The notes: a model not told the origin generated them from the sequence alone. 64,000 bases of DNA from Thermospira aquatica (GCF_023525255.1 NZ_CP073355.1:930001-994000), one strand, 5' to 3'. Numbered from the stretch's first letter, positions 37,462 through 47,467 are shown. Translations and numbers: made by a program.

Positions 37462-38688
37462 ATGTTTGAAAGGAGACCTATTTACAGGGAAACGGCAAAA
37501 CAATATCAAAAAGCCAGCAAAAAGGAAAAAATGGAGATACTGGATTACTTTGTGAGGATAACAGGTTTAAAAAACCGAAACTATGCCGCCAGGCTCTTGA
37601 GGCAGCACGGAAAAACCATCTATGTAGGCAAGAAAAATTACCTTAAAGCCGACATAGCCAAGAAGGGCAAAAGACCTGGCAGAAAGAAAAAATTCGGCGA
37701 AGAGGAACTAAAACTTCTAAAAAAGGTCTGGGAAATTGAAAACTACATGTGTGGCAAACGCTTAAAGCCGATTCTCAATGAAGTTTTAGATAATCTCTTA
37801 GCAAACGGACATCTCCACGGTTCTCCACAGGCTATAGAAAACTTGCGCCATATAAGTGCCTCAAGTATTGACCGACTTTTGAAGCATGAGCGTAAAAAGC
37901 TTGAGATAAAAGGACGAAAAGGTACAAAGCCTGGAACGCTATTAAAGCAACAAATAGCTATACGCACGTGGGCAGAGTGGGATGAAAATTGCCCTGGGTT
38001 CATGGAGATTGATCTGGTAGCCCATGAGGGAGGAAATAGCCGGGGAGATTTTGCTCAAACATTAAATATGGTGGATGTTTGGAGCGGTTGGACAGAGCTT
38101 GTGGCAATCAAAAACAAGGCTTCAAAATGGGTAAGAGAAGCCATAGAAAAAGTCAAAGGAAGACTTCCTTTTGATTTACGGGGAATTGATTCTGATACCG
38201 GTGCTGAATTTATTAATCATCCTCTGCGTGATTGGTGTGAGAAGCACCAGATAAAATTTACAAGGGGGAGAAGCTCCCGTTCCAATGATAACTGCTACGT
38301 TGAGCAGAAAAACTATTCCATAGTCCGCCAGAATGTTGGATACTTCCGCTACGATACCGAGGAAGAAGTCTACTACTTGAACCGACTCTATGCGTATCTC
38401 AGGCTTTATGCCAACTTTTTTCAACCGGTTATGAAAATGACAGAGAAAAAGAGAATCGGAAGCAAGGTGCAAAAGAAGCATGATGATATTAAAACTCCCT
38501 ACCAACGGCTTTTAGAAAGCTCTTATGTAAGTGAGGCACAAAAGGAACGCCTAACAAGGCTTTATAAGGCTCTCGATTTGTTTCACCTAAGACAAAAAAT
38601 TACGGCTTGCCAGAGAAAACTTTTCAGCCTTCAAAAGAAAAAGAATGTAAAAAACAAAAATTTGGAGGAAACTGTATGGAATTTTTGA
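37462..38688 (+). CDS. DDE (rve-type) transposase of IS copy C
   Basis: 408 residues from ATG 37462, nearly identical to copy B (for example AKQYQ for AKEYQ). Catalytic DDE residues are present in the same motifs. Upstream, GGGGTGG replaces the usual GGAGG, so translation may differ. A longer reading through the tandem repeats from 37357 is possible but would translate repeat DNA and is less likely. Confidence 0.9.
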   Translation: MFERRPIYRETAKQYQKASKKEKMEILDYFVRITGLKNRNYAARLLRQHGKTIYVGKKNYLKADIAKKGKRPGRKKKFGEEELKLLKKVWEIENYMCGKRLKPILNEVLDNLLANGHLHGSPQAIENLRHISASSIDRLLKHERKKLEIKGRKGTKPGTLLKQQIAIRTWAEWDENCPGFMEIDLVAHEGGNSRGDFAQTLNMVDVWSGWTELVAIKNKASKWVREAIEKVKGRLPFDLRGIDSDTGAEFINHPLRDWCEKHQIKFTRGRSSRSNDNCYVEQKNYSIVRQNVGYFRYDTEEEVYYLNRLYAYLRLYANFFQPVMKMTEKKRIGSKVQKKHDDIKTPYQRLLESSYVSEAQKERLTRLYKALDLFHLRQKITACQRKLFSLQKKKNVKNKNLEETVWNF

Positions 38689-38825
38689 GTACTTTTTTTT
38701 ATGAGGCAATGATTCGAATTTCGAGTACTTTTTTATTTGACGCAACGGGATTTTTTCGTTTGGTAGGACGGGAAGGGATGGTATTTTTTGTTTTTTTTCT
38801 TTATACTATATTTGAAGAGGAGTAG

Positions 38826-41800
38826 ATGCGCAAAGCGGCAGTCTTTTTTTTGTTTTTTTGGATGGGAGTGGTGCTCTGGGGGCAGGAAAGACCATCCGAT
38901 GGATCTTTGAGTAATGATTTTGCAGGGGAGATAGTTCTTTGGCCGGAACTTCCCCGGCAGCGTTTTCGTTTTGTTCTGACAAACACTACCGTGATTTCTA
39001 ATGTTGAGGTTATTGCAGGTGTAACGAACTGGAAGGTTTCCCAGGTGGAGACGGTCTATGAATTTTATGATGCTTTTGATGATGTGCTTTCTGTTGATCC
39101 TGCAGCACGGTTTGCTTCCGAATTGGCAGAGCTGATATGGCCAGCTGATTGGTACCATTTTCCTGTAGAAATAGCCTATCTTCGATGGCAGAAAAGGAGC
39201 TTGCGAAAAGCCTCGGTAGAACTCCTCTCGACGAATGAATTGGTTTCCTTTTCTCAGGATATCCTGAAGGATATACAGCAGACAAAACGACAGAAAGAAC
39301 GTTTTGCCCTCACGGGAGAAGCAAAACCCCTGGCCATTCGTGTGGATGAGTGGGAGAGTGAGTTTGTTTTGAGTGGATGGTTTACCTTTCGGACGGGATT
39401 TGGTTGGGTGTGGAAGGATCCTGCTTTTCTTCAGCCGGTGGGGAATTTTTCACCTGGTCTTGAGATGGCCCAAAATCTTCGTTTTAACCTTCTGGGGAAG
39501 ATTGGGCAGAGGGTCAATGTTTCGGTCAGTCATCAGTCTGACAATCCTGAAAATACCTATTTTCTTCAATATAAGGCTCTGGAAAGTGACAGGGGGGCTG
39601 TGAGAGAGGTTTTGCTTGGGAATGTCGATATGCAGATCCCTCAAAAGGGTGCGCTTATTAGTACTGAGGGTATTCCTAAACAGGGGATAGGGGTACTGGG
39701 GCGTTTCCAGATGGGGAATCTTTCTTATCAGAGCCTTCTTCATATCTCTGGTACGCAAAAAGGCTACAAAAGATTTATTGGGTCTAAGCAACAAAAAACG
39801 ATTGTTCTCCGGGATATTCACTATCTGAAACGGATGTATTTTCTTCTTCCTGATGGATCCATCGACCAGGGAAGTATAGAAGTTCTTCTACAAACCAATG
39901 TATTGATAGACCGTAGTATTGATGGACTGTACTATAAGCGTCTCGTGTTTATGCAGGATTACACCCTTAATTTTACGACGGGTGAATTGATACTTAAAAC
40001 ATCTGTTGCACGGGATAAGCGTCTTGTGGTACGTTATACGCATGGGGGACTTCCTTTCTCGTCTCCTGGTGATCCAGACTGGGAGGGAACCGACGATAAT
40101 ACGGGCGAGGCTTTTCTGTACCTCTGGCGCGAGGACAAAGCGATTTCTCCGTATATGCACTACGGGGTTTATAATCTCGGCTCGAAAAACTTTGACCCCG
40201 GGCAGGGGTTTGATCTGCGTGTGGTCTATACGGTGAATACAGCTATCGATGCACCGTTTCAGTTTTCTTTCTCGGATTACAAGGTGTTTCCCTCTTTGGG
40301 GGTTTTATGGTTTTATAATCGTTTTCCTGTTCCCGGTTCTTCTAATCTGTACACGAATTATACCGATCCAGGTGATTCCGATTCTCTTTATAGCCTTGTC
40401 TGTACCTATTACGAACCGACCCAGAGTTTTCAGCTTGATTACAATGTTATTCCGGGGAGTGAGAGTGTTTTCATTAACGGAAGAAAACTCTCAAGCTGGG
40501 AGTATATTCTGGTAAGTGCCACAGGGGAATTGATACTGAATCAGATGGGTGCTCTCCAGGAAAACGATGTTATTGAGGTTTATTATGAATACAAGCCCTT
40601 CTATGGAAGCGGTGTGCAGCGATTTACCTGGGCAAATCGATGGGATTATCCTGTTTCCCCGGTGTGGAATATAGGTGGGACGGTTATTGCAACTATTGCC
40701 CAGCGGGGAGAGGAAGGCGCGAAGCTTCCCCAATCTCCGGATGGGGTTCTTCTTGCCAGTGTGGACAATACGATTGATCTGGGAAGCTTTTTTGGTTGGG
40801 GGGCACAGAATCGCTGGACGCTTCAACTGGAAACAGCGGTTTCTTTGTATGATCCTAATACCAGTGGAGTGGCGATTGTCGAGGATTTTGAGGGTGGAGG
40901 GGGGAGTTTTCAGCTCTCAAAAAGTGAGTATCGATGGGTGTTAGCGGCCCCTCTGACGAATATTGTTGGAATCTCCCTCTCTAACCGTGCCAGACTCCTT
41001 TACCGTGATTATCGGGAGTACAAGGGAGACGGTACGAGTACCCTGATACCGTATTATCAGACACCTTTTGCTGTCTATGCTTATAGCGACAAACCCGGAC
41101 TCTATATGGCTTTAGGTGGGCATCTTCCTGCCGCCGACTATCCTAATGTTGTGCAAAATGTTCTTGTTTGGGATTATGACTTTTCGTCTGGGGAATGGGG
41201 CGGGGCTGTTTATTCCTTTGTGGGGGGACAAAGTATCAATATGAGTCGGTATGATGAAATTGTCTTCTGGGCAAAGATAGAAACAGATGATGATGGAGAT
41301 GGGGTTTTTAGTGAAAATATTTCCCATGAAGTGGAGTTTTTTCTTGCTGTGGGGAATCTTCCTGAGGATAGTGATGGGGATGGTATCCTTGATGCTGAAA
41401 AGAGTTCTCAGGATTTGGGGTATATTTTCAATGATCCTACCAACGGCAGTGTGCTTACGAGAGTGGGGATTGGACGATTTGGCAAAGGGGATGGGATTAT
41501 CCAGTTAGAGGATCTCAATGCCAATGGGGTGCTGGATACCGATGGGAACTGGGTGGTTGTTCCAGCTGCAGGGGTGAGTTCTCCTACCAATCTTATTCTT
41601 CATGGTAGTGGGTGGAAGGAATACCGCATTCGTATTGATCAACTCTCCTCACAACAACTGCAAGCGCTTCAGCAAGCCACGGCTGCAGCTGTGTATATCA
41701 AGAAAAAAAATGGTCTGAAAGGACGTGTTCTTATCGATGGTATCACCTTTCAGACGACAAAATGGCAGCGGCTTTCGCTTGATGGGGAAAATATTTCTCC

Positions 41801-44486
41801 TCTTCCTCAGTGGAGAACGGCTCTTCTGACGACGTTTACCAGTGCTCAGTACCAGAAGTATCGTTTCTACGACCCCTGGTCAGATGAGTCTGATGCTCGG
41901 GAACGCTATACGACTTTTGAAAAACTTCACAAGATGCGTAGTAAGACAGAAGCTCTTCAGTATGAGGAAAAAGCCCTGGGTCTCTTTTATGCTTTGAGTA
42001 ACACGGGTTACAATCCTTCTACAGGAGAGGGTGGGACCAATGGTTTTGTCTGGCAGTATTTCAATAGTGGTCTTTCTATTGGGAAATACGAACAACTCGC
42101 CTTTTATCTTTTTGTACTTTCTACAGGAGAGGATGGTACCCCAATAAAATATGGAGGGGACAGCTGGGATAACGAAACGTTTGTTTTTGTGATGGGTTCT
42201 TCTACGAATGACATCTATACGTGGAGTATACCGTTGAAGGATCTGCCAAAAGAGAGGTGGCAGAAAGTTGAAATTCTTCTCGATACTTTTGAAATGAGGC
42301 TTAACGACACCCTTTACAAACCTACCAGGAGAGGGAATCCTTATCTTCATGAGGTGAAGGCTGTTGGTTTTGGGATCGCGGTGAATGGGGGTGAACCGGT
42401 TAACCGTGGGAACATCTGGATCAATGAAATCCATGTGACAGATGATAAAAGTGAGGTTGGTTGGGCAACACTCGCCAGCACCACTCTTGATTGGCGTAAA
42501 CCCCTCTGGATATGGAATGGGTATGAGATTATGGGTCCGCTCTTGTTTAACGGACGGACGGAATGGCGTTCGGATGTTTTTCGTTCTTCTCTCGCTGTCA
42601 CCAATACCACAAGAAATGCTGAGACACTTCTCGTAAGTGGTGATGCCCAGTCATCTCTTCTTCGTTCTGTTGATTACCGTATCTATGGATCCTGGCTTAC
42701 GCAAAGCACAAAAACCAATGAAAATGAACTCCCCCTTGAATATCAGTTCTTTTTGAGAAAGAATACAGGCGGGTTTACCACCAAGTACAAGAGTTCTGCA
42801 TGGATCCCTGAGGTGTTTCATGCGTATGGTGAAACCACCGAAAAGCGTTTGTTTTATGCCTCTTCTTTGGGACAGCTTACCACTCTCCAGTCTGCTTCAG
42901 GAAAATGGGCACTGAAGGAGCAACTTCCCTGGACAAGAAATATCTCTCACGTTTTTGAGGCTTCTTATGAATACGGGGCTACCCTTGATATAGGGACCTA
43001 TGTTGACACCCCGGATGTTCGTCTCTCGAACCGTGCTCACACCCTTTCCCATCAAAAATCTTTGAAGCTTTCTCTTATCCAGACAACAGGTCAACTCGCC
43101 TTTTCGGCCGGTTATGGCAAGGCTCAGCAAAAATACCGAAGCTATAATCTTGTGGGCGATCTGGATTATGAGGGGTCTATTTTTGCCAGAGAGGGAAGTA
43201 TTGGAGAGCGTTATGTATTGATTCAGCAAGGGCTTATGGAAGGTTTTGATTGGCCGGATCCCTTCTGGCAAAAGGATGAGGAAAACTTTTCGTGGGGAAT
43301 GCAACTCGATAGGCCATGGCCGTGGCTCTATCTTGAGAATAAATCCTGGTGGGGAAGGGTAAGAGGCAGCTTTTCCTATAACGATCAAAGATATCTGCTC
43401 TTTTTTCAAACGGCACACGGGCTTACGAATCAGTGGTCTTTAAACCTTTACCCTCGATGGGTGTGGTTGGATACCCTCGGGGTATCATTGACAAGACAGG
43501 CCAGGCTCTGGTATCAGTCTAACCAGGATCCTCTTCGCTATCAGGATGTCTGGGAAACAACGGGCAGGGTTTTTTATGTTCCTCCCTGGGAATATCAGAC
43601 CTTTGCTCTGGTTTCTGCCAGGTCAAATGCACTGACTGCCGTATCTCTGTACACGAATCTTTCCGGGAGTCAATATAGCTTTGATGAAAGCTGGCGATGG
43701 GAATGGATACTTCCGCGCTATGACAACGTATGGGATCTTGTGTTTCCGAAACGTTACCGGTATGATACCATACTTGCTACCTCACGAATGGATCTCGGAT
43801 ACAGTCAGACGTTTTCTCATACCTTTGCCACACTCTCTGAATTTGGCTGGGGAAGATTTTTGACGAACCATCGTTGGTATCAGATAAATCCTCTCCAGCT
43901 TGATTTGTCGCTTTCCTGGACAGAAAACTACCTGACTCGTTTAGGGAGTCGAGCAGTGGGAGGGAGTTTGCGACAGACGATCTTTTTCCTTAAGGATGTG
44001 AGTCTTTCTTCTTCGTACACCTATAGGCAAACTGAAGAAATACGTATCACCAATTTTTATGGTTTTGAAACAAACTATGGGTTTCCCAAAAAAGACAGTG
44101 CGCTTGCTCTCAAGGATACACGCACCCATAGTGTCGATCTTCAGCTTTCGTGGTATCTTCTTAACTTGAGAGAAGTTAATCTCTTTGGTTGGAGGATAAA
44201 CCTTCGTGGATCTACCCTTCAGAATACCGAGACCCTCCGTTTTAGCTGGAATAACACCACTTATGACAAACCTCTTTTCGTCTCTTTTATAGAGCCCATC
44301 TATGAGATAACCTATGATCATGTTTCACGCTATCAGCTTACGGATTATGTGACGGCAAATTTGATTCTGAGGTTTATCAACCATCAATACCGGGAGGTCG
44401 TGGTAATAGGGGGACAGAGAGTAGATAAGCCATTTCAGATGGGATGGGGAGGGTATGTTGCTTTTGATATTGGTATCAAGTTCTAA
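38826..44486 (+). CDS. SprA-like giant outer-membrane protein (type 9 secretion translocon relative)
   Basis: 1886 residues, with signal peptide (MRKAAVFFLFFWMGVVLWG). The region about 220-320 has the SprA pattern: GKIGQRVNVSVSHQSDNPEN, LLGNVDMQIPQK and GRFQMGNLSYQSLLHISGTQKG. The SprA-type dissection of strand-turn repeats continues (INGRKLSSWEYIL..., YDPNTSGVAIVEDFEGG). At about 820-910 there are calcium-binding-like DSDGDGILDAE and DLNANGVLDTDG motifs. C-terminus ends in VAFDIGIKF, a barrel-type terminus. SprA/Sov is the very large barrel translocon of Bacteroidetes type 9 secretion. GAGGAG precedes ATG. No other T9SS gene is seen nearby. Confidence 0.72.
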   Translation: MRKAAVFFLFFWMGVVLWGQERPSDGSLSNDFAGEIVLWPELPRQRFRFVLTNTTVISNVEVIAGVTNWKVSQVETVYEFYDAFDDVLSVDPAARFASELAELIWPADWYHFPVEIAYLRWQKRSLRKASVELLSTNELVSFSQDILKDIQQTKRQKERFALTGEAKPLAIRVDEWESEFVLSGWFTFRTGFGWVWKDPAFLQPVGNFSPGLEMAQNLRFNLLGKIGQRVNVSVSHQSDNPENTYFLQYKALESDRGAVREVLLGNVDMQIPQKGALISTEGIPKQGIGVLGRFQMGNLSYQSLLHISGTQKGYKRFIGSKQQKTIVLRDIHYLKRMYFLLPDGSIDQGSIEVLLQTNVLIDRSIDGLYYKRLVFMQDYTLNFTTGELILKTSVARDKRLVVRYTHGGLPFSSPGDPDWEGTDDNTGEAFLYLWREDKAISPYMHYGVYNLGSKNFDPGQGFDLRVVYTVNTAIDAPFQFSFSDYKVFPSLGVLWFYNRFPVPGSSNLYTNYTDPGDSDSLYSLVCTYYEPTQSFQLDYNVIPGSESVFINGRKLSSWEYILVSATGELILNQMGALQENDVIEVYYEYKPFYGSGVQRFTWANRWDYPVSPVWNIGGTVIATIAQRGEEGAKLPQSPDGVLLASVDNTIDLGSFFGWGAQNRWTLQLETAVSLYDPNTSGVAIVEDFEGGGGSFQLSKSEYRWVLAAPLTNIVGISLSNRARLLYRDYREYKGDGTSTLIPYYQTPFAVYAYSDKPGLYMALGGHLPAADYPNVVQNVLVWDYDFSSGEWGGAVYSFVGGQSINMSRYDEIVFWAKIETDDDGDGVFSENISHEVEFFLAVGNLPEDSDGDGILDAEKSSQDLGYIFNDPTNGSVLTRVGIGRFGKGDGIIQLEDLNANGVLDTDGNWVVVPAAGVSSPTNLILHGSGWKEYRIRIDQLSSQQLQALQQATAAAVYIKKKNGLKGRVLIDGITFQTTKWQRLSLDGENISPLPQWRTALLTTFTSAQYQKYRFYDPWSDESDARERYTTFEKLHKMRSKTEALQYEEKALGLFYALSNTGYNPSTGEGGTNGFVWQYFNSGLSIGKYEQLAFYLFVLSTGEDGTPIKYGGDSWDNETFVFVMGSSTNDIYTWSIPLKDLPKERWQKVEILLDTFEMRLNDTLYKPTRRGNPYLHEVKAVGFGIAVNGGEPVNRGNIWINEIHVTDDKSEVGWATLASTTLDWRKPLWIWNGYEIMGPLLFNGRTEWRSDVFRSSLAVTNTTRNAETLLVSGDAQSSLLRSVDYRIYGSWLTQSTKTNENELPLEYQFFLRKNTGGFTTKYKSSAWIPEVFHAYGETTEKRLFYASSLGQLTTLQSASGKWALKEQLPWTRNISHVFEASYEYGATLDIGTYVDTPDVRLSNRAHTLSHQKSLKLSLIQTTGQLAFSAGYGKAQQKYRSYNLVGDLDYEGSIFAREGSIGERYVLIQQGLMEGFDWPDPFWQKDEENFSWGMQLDRPWPWLYLENKSWWGRVRGSFSYNDQRYLLFFQTAHGLTNQWSLNLYPRWVWLDTLGVSLTRQARLWYQSNQDPLRYQDVWETTGRVFYVPPWEYQTFALVSARSNALTAVSLYTNLSGSQYSFDESWRWEWILPRYDNVWDLVFPKRYRYDTILATSRMDLGYSQTFSHTFATLSEFGWGRFLTNHRWYQINPLQLDLSLSWTENYLTRLGSRAVGGSLRQTIFFLKDVSLSSSYTYRQTEEIRITNFYGFETNYGFPKKDSALALKDTRTHSVDLQLSWYLLNLREVNLFGWRINLRGSTLQNTETLRFSWNNTTYDKPLFVSFIEPIYEITYDHVSRYQLTDYVTANLILRFINHQYREVVVIGGQRVDKPFQMGWGGYVAFDIGIKF

Positions 44487-44494
44487 AAGAAAAA

Positions 44495-44579
44495 TGCCGG
44501 GGACGGGACTTGAACCCACACAGGCTGTTAACCTACTAGAACCTGAATCTAGCGCGTCTGCCAATTCCGCCACCCCGGC
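44495..44579 (-). tRNA. tRNA-Leu (CAG)
   Basis: Class II tRNA with a long variable arm. Acceptor GCCGGGG/CCCCGGC, D-arm GGCGGAATTGGCAGACGC, anticodon loop TTCAGGT giving CAG, discriminator A. CCA is not encoded. Confidence 0.93.
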
Positions 44580-44591
44580 ATTGAGGCATAT

Positions 44592-44620
44592 ATATTAAGA
44601 TAAAAACGCCCTCTTGTCAA
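44592..44620 (-). promoter_or_regulatory. tRNA-Leu promoter
   Basis: On the minus strand TTGACA (44615-44620), 17-nt spacer, TAATAT (44592-44597). A TTGACA promoter not occupied by the IS. Confidence 0.82.
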
Positions 44621-44682
44621 GTTTTTGGATTTTTGAGGAGAAACCACCCTGGTGTGCCATTCTCAGAAGTCTGTGCAATAAC

Positions 44683-45882
44683 CTACAGCTTTTTCAGGGT
44701 TTCTTGTATTCCCTCGATAACCGTGGTTATGTCGTCGGGAGTATGAGCTGAGGAGAGAGGGAGACTTATCTCTCGTTGGTAGAAGTGTTCAGTGACGGGG
44801 AACTGGCGTTCAGAAAGCCTGAGAAAACGATAGGCAGGATGTTTATAGATGGGGATGAAGTGGACATTGGCCTGGATGCCAAGGTGAGCAAGTTCTTGTA
44901 TTATCTGGTCCCGCCTCTCTGCCTCAACCTGGAGAGGATAGAGGTGATAGGAGGTTTCATTGTTCCATGGGGGATGAAAGGGGGGAGAAACCCTTTCATT
45001 GGTTTTTAAAGCCTCGTTGTACATCTGGAAGTACTGTTTGCGTCTGGAAAGCATGGCGTCGTAGCGTTTGAGTTGGGAAAGACCAATGGCGGCGGCGATA
45101 TCGGGGAGATTGCATTTATAACCCGGGAGTTCAATATCGTAACGCCAGTTTCCACCTTCGTATTTTTGACGGGCATCTTTGTTTTGTCCGTGGAGCATAA
45201 GGAGCCGCAGGCCTCTTTCCAGTTTTTCTTCATAGGGGGAGAGAATATTGGACCATGAAATGCATCCGCCTTCGGCTGTCGTGAGGTTTTTTACCGCGTG
45301 AAAGGAAAACACGCTCACATCAGCAACGGAGCCTACTTTTTTTCCGTGGTAAGTGGCGCCGAGACTATGGGCTGCGTCAGCCATGACAAGGACGCGACCA
45401 AGCCAGGTTTGAGGAGTGTTTTTTTTGGGATGAAAAAGGTGGGATTTTTGTTGAGCAATGGCGAGGAGTCTTTCATAATCCGCTGGCCATCCTCCGTAGT
45501 CTACAGCAAGGATGGCTTTTGTCCTGCGGTTGATGGCTTTTTCAACGAGGGCGGGGGAGAGATGGTAGGTGCCGGGTTCTATGTCAACAAGAACAGGTTT
45601 TGCTCCTACATGAAGAATTACATTGACGGTTGCGGCAAAGGTGAGGGGTGTGGTGATCACCTCATCGCCTGGTCCGATGCCCCAGTATCGAAGAATCATT
45701 TCCATGCCGGCGGTAGCGGAGTTCATGCACACCACTCGCGATACGTTAAGAAAGCTTGCCAGAGACTCTTCAAAGGCTTGGGTGCGGGGACCTGTGGTAA
45801 TCCATCCGGAGCGGAGTACCTCGGTTACGGCGTCAATTTCTGCCTGAGTAATATCCGGAGGGGAGAAAAAAACACGTTTCAC
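44683..45882 (-). CDS. DegT/DnrJ/EryC1-family sugar aminotransferase
   Basis: 399 residues. PLP-dependent aminotransferase on nucleotide-linked keto-sugars. Key elements: TGPRTQAFEE, NSATAGMEMIL, EVITTPLTFAATVN, MADAAHSLGATY (PLP-binding Asp) and SFHAVKNLTTAEGG (catalytic Lys). GTG 45882 shares its G with the stop of the previous gene and has GGGAGG 6 nt upstream. With the dehydratase it would make a UDP-4-amino-4,6-dideoxy-hexose, as PglF-PglE do. No glycosyltransferase is adjacent. Confidence 0.9.
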   Translation of the reverse strand: MKRVFFSPPDITQAEIDAVTEVLRSGWITTGPRTQAFEESLASFLNVSRVVCMNSATAGMEMILRYWGIGPGDEVITTPLTFAATVNVILHVGAKPVLVDIEPGTYHLSPALVEKAINRRTKAILAVDYGGWPADYERLLAIAQQKSHLFHPKKNTPQTWLGRVLVMADAAHSLGATYHGKKVGSVADVSVFSFHAVKNLTTAEGGCISWSNILSPYEEKLERGLRLLMLHGQNKDARQKYEGGNWRYDIELPGYKCNLPDIAAAIGLSQLKRYDAMLSRRKQYFQMYNEALKTNERVSPPFHPPWNNETSYHLYPLQVEAERRDQIIQELAHLGIQANVHFIPIYKHPAYRFLRLSERQFPVTEHFYQREISLPLSSAHTPDDITTVIEGIQETLKKL

Positions 45883-47273
45883 TATGAACCTCCCTGGTAT
45901 TCTGGAAGCCAATATTTTATGAATGCGCGTATTTTTTCCCCGTTGTAAGTGCGGGCAACAGTTTTTGTTTCTTCGAGAAAACGCTGGCGTTCTTCGGGTG
46001 TCCAGAGGTGGGGTTCTTTGGTAAAAAGAAGCTTGGGGAATTGAGAGGGTTTGAGGCTTGCGGGATCTTCGGCGAGTTCTTCGTTGAGTTTCTCCCCTGG
46101 TCGAAGGCCGGTGAAAACGATCTCTATATCATCAGGGCGGCGTCCTGAGAGGGCGATGAGCGTTTTGGCCATTTCAAGAATACTTAAGGGTTCACCCATG
46201 TCGAGGATATGGATGTCTCCTTCCTGTACAGCTGCTGACTGGATGACAAGCCTTGCGGCTTCTCGTATAGACATAAAGTATCGTTTCATCTCGGGATGGG
46301 TGATGGTGACAGGACCACCAGACTGTATCTGTCTCATAAAAAGAGGGAGGACACTTCCCCTTGAACCGAGGACGTTACCAAAGCGTACCACTGACGTTGA
46401 AATATTGTTTTCTTTTCCAGCGCTTAGAACAAGTTTTTCAGCGAGGCGTTTGCTTGCTCCCATGATGGAGGTTGGGCGAACAGCCTTGTCTGTGGAGATC
46501 ATGATAAAACGGGAAGCACCGCTTGCTCGAGCAGCCTGGAATACATTCCAGGTTCCAAGGATGTTGTTTATGAGAGCTTCGTGGGGAAATTCCTCCATAA
46601 AAGGAACATGTTTATGGGCAGCGGCATGAAAAATGATATCTGGCTTGAGCGTTTGCATGGTATACATGATAAGATCCTCATCCCTCACATCAGCTATGGT
46701 GTAACGAAGCCGATTATCCCGTATTGATTGAAGAAGTTCATAAAGAGAATTTTCTCCCCTGCCTATGGCGATCACCTCTCGGAGAGGAAGGGCAAGCAAC
46801 TGGCGAACAATCTCCGATCCAATAGAACCACCTCCCCCTGTGACAGTCACACACTTTTCTTCGTAGAAGGGGCGGAGTTGTTCCGGGGCAAGGGTCACCT
46901 CTTCCCGTCCCAGCAGATCGACAGGTTCAATCTGGCGTATATTATTGAGGGAAACGCTTCCTTCAATGATTTCAAGGAGGCCGGGAATGACCTTGATCTG
47001 CACCGGGGTATAGGCGAGAGACTGAAAAATTCTTCGCATCGTTTGACGGCTTGCTGAGGGGATGGCGATAAGGACCTCTTCTACCTCATAGCGGAAAACA
47101 ACCTCACGAGCGGCATCAATTTTTCCGAGTATAGGGTGGTTGCAACAGCTTTTTTTGTGCTCATCATCATCGAGGAAACCCACGATGTGATAGCGATCCT
47201 GACGATGGGCAAGGATCTCGCGAGCGATGCTTTCGCCCGCGTTGCCGGCACCGATGATGAGGAGGTTTCGCAT
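45882..47273 (-). CDS. UDP-N-acetylhexosamine 4,6-dehydratase, FlaA1/CapD type without membrane helices
   Basis: 463 residues. Two Rossmann-fold parts: an N-terminal NAD-binding CoA-binding-like domain (LLIIGAGNAGESIAREIL) and a C-terminal SDR domain with VTGGGGSIGSEIVRQLL, ISTDKAVRPTSIMGASKR (Met replaces Tyr as in the FlaA1/PglF class) and GLRPGEKLNEEL. The usual N-terminal membrane helices of PglF/CapD are missing, so it is soluble. Overlaps the aminotransferase. Role: first steps of a 6-deoxy-amino sugar for surface glycans or protein glycosylation. Start ATG 47273. Confidence 0.88.
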   Translation of the reverse strand: MRNLLIIGAGNAGESIAREILAHRQDRYHIVGFLDDDEHKKSCCNHPILGKIDAAREVVFRYEVEEVLIAIPSASRQTMRRIFQSLAYTPVQIKVIPGLLEIIEGSVSLNNIRQIEPVDLLGREEVTLAPEQLRPFYEEKCVTVTGGGGSIGSEIVRQLLALPLREVIAIGRGENSLYELLQSIRDNRLRYTIADVRDEDLIMYTMQTLKPDIIFHAAAHKHVPFMEEFPHEALINNILGTWNVFQAARASGASRFIMISTDKAVRPTSIMGASKRLAEKLVLSAGKENNISTSVVRFGNVLGSRGSVLPLFMRQIQSGGPVTITHPEMKRYFMSIREAARLVIQSAAVQEGDIHILDMGEPLSILEMAKTLIALSGRRPDDIEIVFTGLRPGEKLNEELAEDPASLKPSQFPKLLFTKEPHLWTPEERQRFLEETKTVARTYNGEKIRAFIKYWLPEYQGGS

Positions 47274-47437
47274 CTTCTTTTCCTTGTTTTTGGTTCATTT
47301 CATTATAGGGAAGGGCGTTTTTTTATGCAATTTTCCTGAAAAGGGAGAGGGGATAACACGAGATGTTGGGGCAATTTTTGTTTTTGATAACCTCTTGGGA
47401 TGGAAAGTTGTGATGAAAAATTTTAAGGGTGTTTCAG

Positions 47438-47467
47438 TTGCCATTTTCTAAGCTTTTACTTTATAAT
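47438..47467 (+). promoter_or_regulatory. Sigma-70 promoter of trmJ
   Basis: TTGCCA (47438-47443), 18-nt spacer, TATAAT (47462-47467), 24 nt before ATG 47491, in the divergent gap from the dehydratase gene. Confidence 0.65.

Larger units (their letters stand above)
37290..38749 (+). mobile_element. Insertion sequence, copy C (with inserted triplet repeat)
   Basis: 1460 bp, opposite orientation to A and B. Ends CGAATTGC at 37290 and GCAACGGG at 38749. Flanking pentamers GTCAT and ATTTT do not match, so no target duplication. Transposase intact. It is 53 bp longer than B because the stretch just upstream of the transposase holds three copies of a 23-bp repeat. As in A and B, the transposase 5' end sits 5 bp from a TTGACA box, here the tRNA-Gly promoter. 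Confidence 0.93.

Noticed and set aside
16225-38749. Inversion between oppositely oriented copies B and C
   Set aside because: After such an inversion the duplications would be exchanged between B and C. B keeps a matching AAAAT pair, so no support.
45298-45948. Frame of 216 codons opposite the aminotransferase
   Set aside because: Antisense shadow of a gene with clear PLP motifs; no start signal of its own.
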